A DNA stretch of 64,000 nt, taken from assembly GCF_017874735.1 (NCBI RefSeq), contig NZ_JAGGLV010000002.1:248001-312000 (forward strand). Direction: 5' to 3'. The notes beneath the pieces were generated by a model that was not told where the DNA came from, ran no database searches, and was given only the letters and a program-made list of their open reading frames with translations. The stretch comes from Paenibacillus silagei. GTDB lineage: Bacteria; Bacillota; Bacilli; Paenibacillales; Paenibacillaceae. Of this stretch, positions 62,878-64,000 are shown piece by piece (within the stretch, counting starts at the first letter, position 1; every line of letters starts with the position of its first letter). The position numbers were made by a program, and so were the translations under genes.

Positions 62878-63981
62878 ATGACGTCAAGAATTGTGGTCAA
62901 AATCGGCAGCAGCTCACTCACAGGTCCCGAAGGCGGCCTTAATCGTGAGGCGGTCGCCTTCTTCGCCGCCGAGATTGCAGCGCTCCGCAAGGACGGCTGT
63001 GAAGTGCTGCTGGTCACCTCCGGGGCGGTCGCAGCCGGCTTCCGGGGCATCGGCTATGCTTCCCGCCCAAGGCTGCTGCATGAGAAGCAGGCGGCGGCGG
63101 CGGTAGGACAGGTTATGCTGATGCAGGCTTATCAGGAGGCCTTCGCAGGCCACGGTATACCCACTGCTCAGATTCTCCTGACCCGTACGGACTTCTGCAG
63201 CCGCCGGGCCATGAACAACGCCATGATGACGGTTGAAGAATTGCTCCGCCAAGGCGCCGTGCCCGTGTTCAACGAGAACGATACTGTATCGGTGGATGAG
63301 CTGAAGTTCGGTGACAACGATACCTTATCGGCGCTGGTTGCCAATCTGCTGAAGGCCTCGCACCTGCTGGTGCTGACCGATATGGACGGCGTCTACAGCG
63401 GCGATCCCCGCAAGCACCCGGATGCTGTGCGGTATGAGCATATAGAAGAGATTACACCTGAGATCTATGCCATTGCAGGCGGTGCGGGCTCAAGCGTGGG
63501 CACCGGCGGCATGCGCTCCAAGATCGACGCGGCCAAGATCGCCACGCGGGGCGGCGTTCCGGTCTTCGTGGGCCAGGTTAAGGAGCCAGGGGATTTATCA
63601 CAGGCCGCAGCAGGGACGGGCAAGGGCACTTATTTTGCCACCACACTCTCCTCTCTGCCGGTCAAAAAACAGTGGCTGGGCTTCATGTCTACCCCTCTCG
63701 GATCACTGTATGTCGATGACGGTGCTGTTGAAGCGCTGCTCCACGGGGGCCATAGCCTGCTGCCGGTCGGGGTTAGACGGATTGAGGGAAACTTCCATTC
63801 AGGGGATGTCGTCGAAGTGCTCGGCCCGGATGCGAAGCTGCTTGGGCGGGGCATCGTCAATTATGATGATAGCCAGCTCCGCAGCATTCAGGGGCTTCCG
63901 AGCCGCGAGATTGTGCCCAAGCTCGGTGAAGTGCACCGGCTGGAGGTGATCCACCGGGACGAATGGATCACACTGCGTTAA
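62878..63981 (+). CDS. proB: Glutamate 5-kinase
   Basis: A 367-residue enzyme that phosphorylates glutamate to glutamyl-5-phosphate, the first step of proline synthesis. The amino-acid-kinase domain (about 1-260) shows RIVVKIGSSSLTGPEGG, LLVTSGAVAAGFRGIGY, VPVFNENDTVSVDELKFGDN, LVLTDMDGVYSGDPR and GTGGMRSKIDAAKIAT. A C-terminal PUA domain follows (about 280-355, SLLPVGVRRIEGNFHSGDVV). Controlled by the proline T-box immediately upstream. Length is normal; proA is expected just beyond the window. Confidence 0.95.
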   Translation: MTSRIVVKIGSSSLTGPEGGLNREAVAFFAAEIAALRKDGCEVLLVTSGAVAAGFRGIGYASRPRLLHEKQAAAAVGQVMLMQAYQEAFAGHGIPTAQILLTRTDFCSRRAMNNAMMTVEELLRQGAVPVFNENDTVSVDELKFGDNDTLSALVANLLKASHLLVLTDMDGVYSGDPRKHPDAVRYEHIEEITPEIYAIAGGAGSSVGTGGMRSKIDAAKIATRGGVPVFVGQVKEPGDLSQAAAGTGKGTYFATTLSSLPVKKQWLGFMSTPLGSLYVDDGAVEALLHGGHSLLPVGVRRIEGNFHSGDVVEVLGPDAKLLGRGIVNYDDSQLRSIQGLPSREIVPKLGEVHRLEVIHRDEWITLR

Positions 63982-64000
63982 TCTTGCACAACCTATTGTA

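Overview
The window looks like a chromosomal segment of a Paenibacillus-type firmicute. Reasons: moderately GC-rich coding sequence with strong AGGAGG-type ribosome sites and frequent TTG/GTG starts; SLH-anchored surface protein; stalk-domain/AMIN/Amidase_3 amidases; a YesM/YesN-type sensor pair next to sugar transport genes; a DynA-like double dynamin; ParE/ParC topoisomerase IV; a T-box leader. The species cannot be named from the sequence alone.

Layout. 1-5 kb: the end of a peptide ABC transport locus (permease cut by the window edge, binding lipoprotein, ArsR-type regulator), then GNAT acetyltransferases. 5-11 kb: a Fur-controlled flavodoxin/YkuO-like pair, a VOC protein, AraC and MarR regulators, an RNA methyltransferase and a pseudouridine synthase. 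11-19 kb: parE-parC, an ABC-2 exporter and an SGNH hydrolase. 19-23.7 kb: a secreted CAP protein, a WG-repeat protein and a 1.45 kb gene-free stretch full of repeats. 23.7-32.5 kb: a galactose-type ABC transporter (mglBAC) with its own extra binding lipoprotein, YesM-like kinase and YesN-like regulator, plus a cre site. 32.8-40.3 kb: GNAT, purT, a double dynamin, nth. 40.4-47.3 kb: cell-surface genes (SLH protein, GerMN lipoprotein, two paralogous amidases). 47.4-49.5 kb: leuCD. 61.2-64 kb: a LysR regulator, a small unknown gene and a T-box(Pro)-controlled proB.

The most unusual part is 49.65-61.1 kb, a markedly AT-rich block that separates leuC from a LysR gene. A similar ATAG-N7-(C/T)TAT operator-like motif remains on each side of the block, so it probably inserted into a former leuC/lysR intergenic region. 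It holds (a) an orphan LytTR regulator whose phospho-acceptor Asp is Glu, (b) a response regulator/kinase/ABC ATPase/FtsX-type permease module of the kind that senses and removes antimicrobial peptides, and (c) a compact RiPP operon: ABC exporter, radical SAM/SPASM enzyme with an N-terminal peptide-recognition domain, a second radical SAM/SPASM enzyme, a 52-residue five-cysteine precursor peptide (56801-56959), and an intracellular subtilisin-like protease whose C-terminus resembles an acyl carrier protein without the attachment serine. I read this as a probably thioether-forming (sactipeptide/ranthipeptide-like) peptide pathway with its own protease, exporter and possible immunity/sensing genes.

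Intergenic regions carry several repeat families: a ~130 bp palindromic element in five copies, a 52 bp hairpin unit in tandem at two distant sites, a 36 bp minisatellite, and an ~80 bp repeat on both sides of the dynamin gene.
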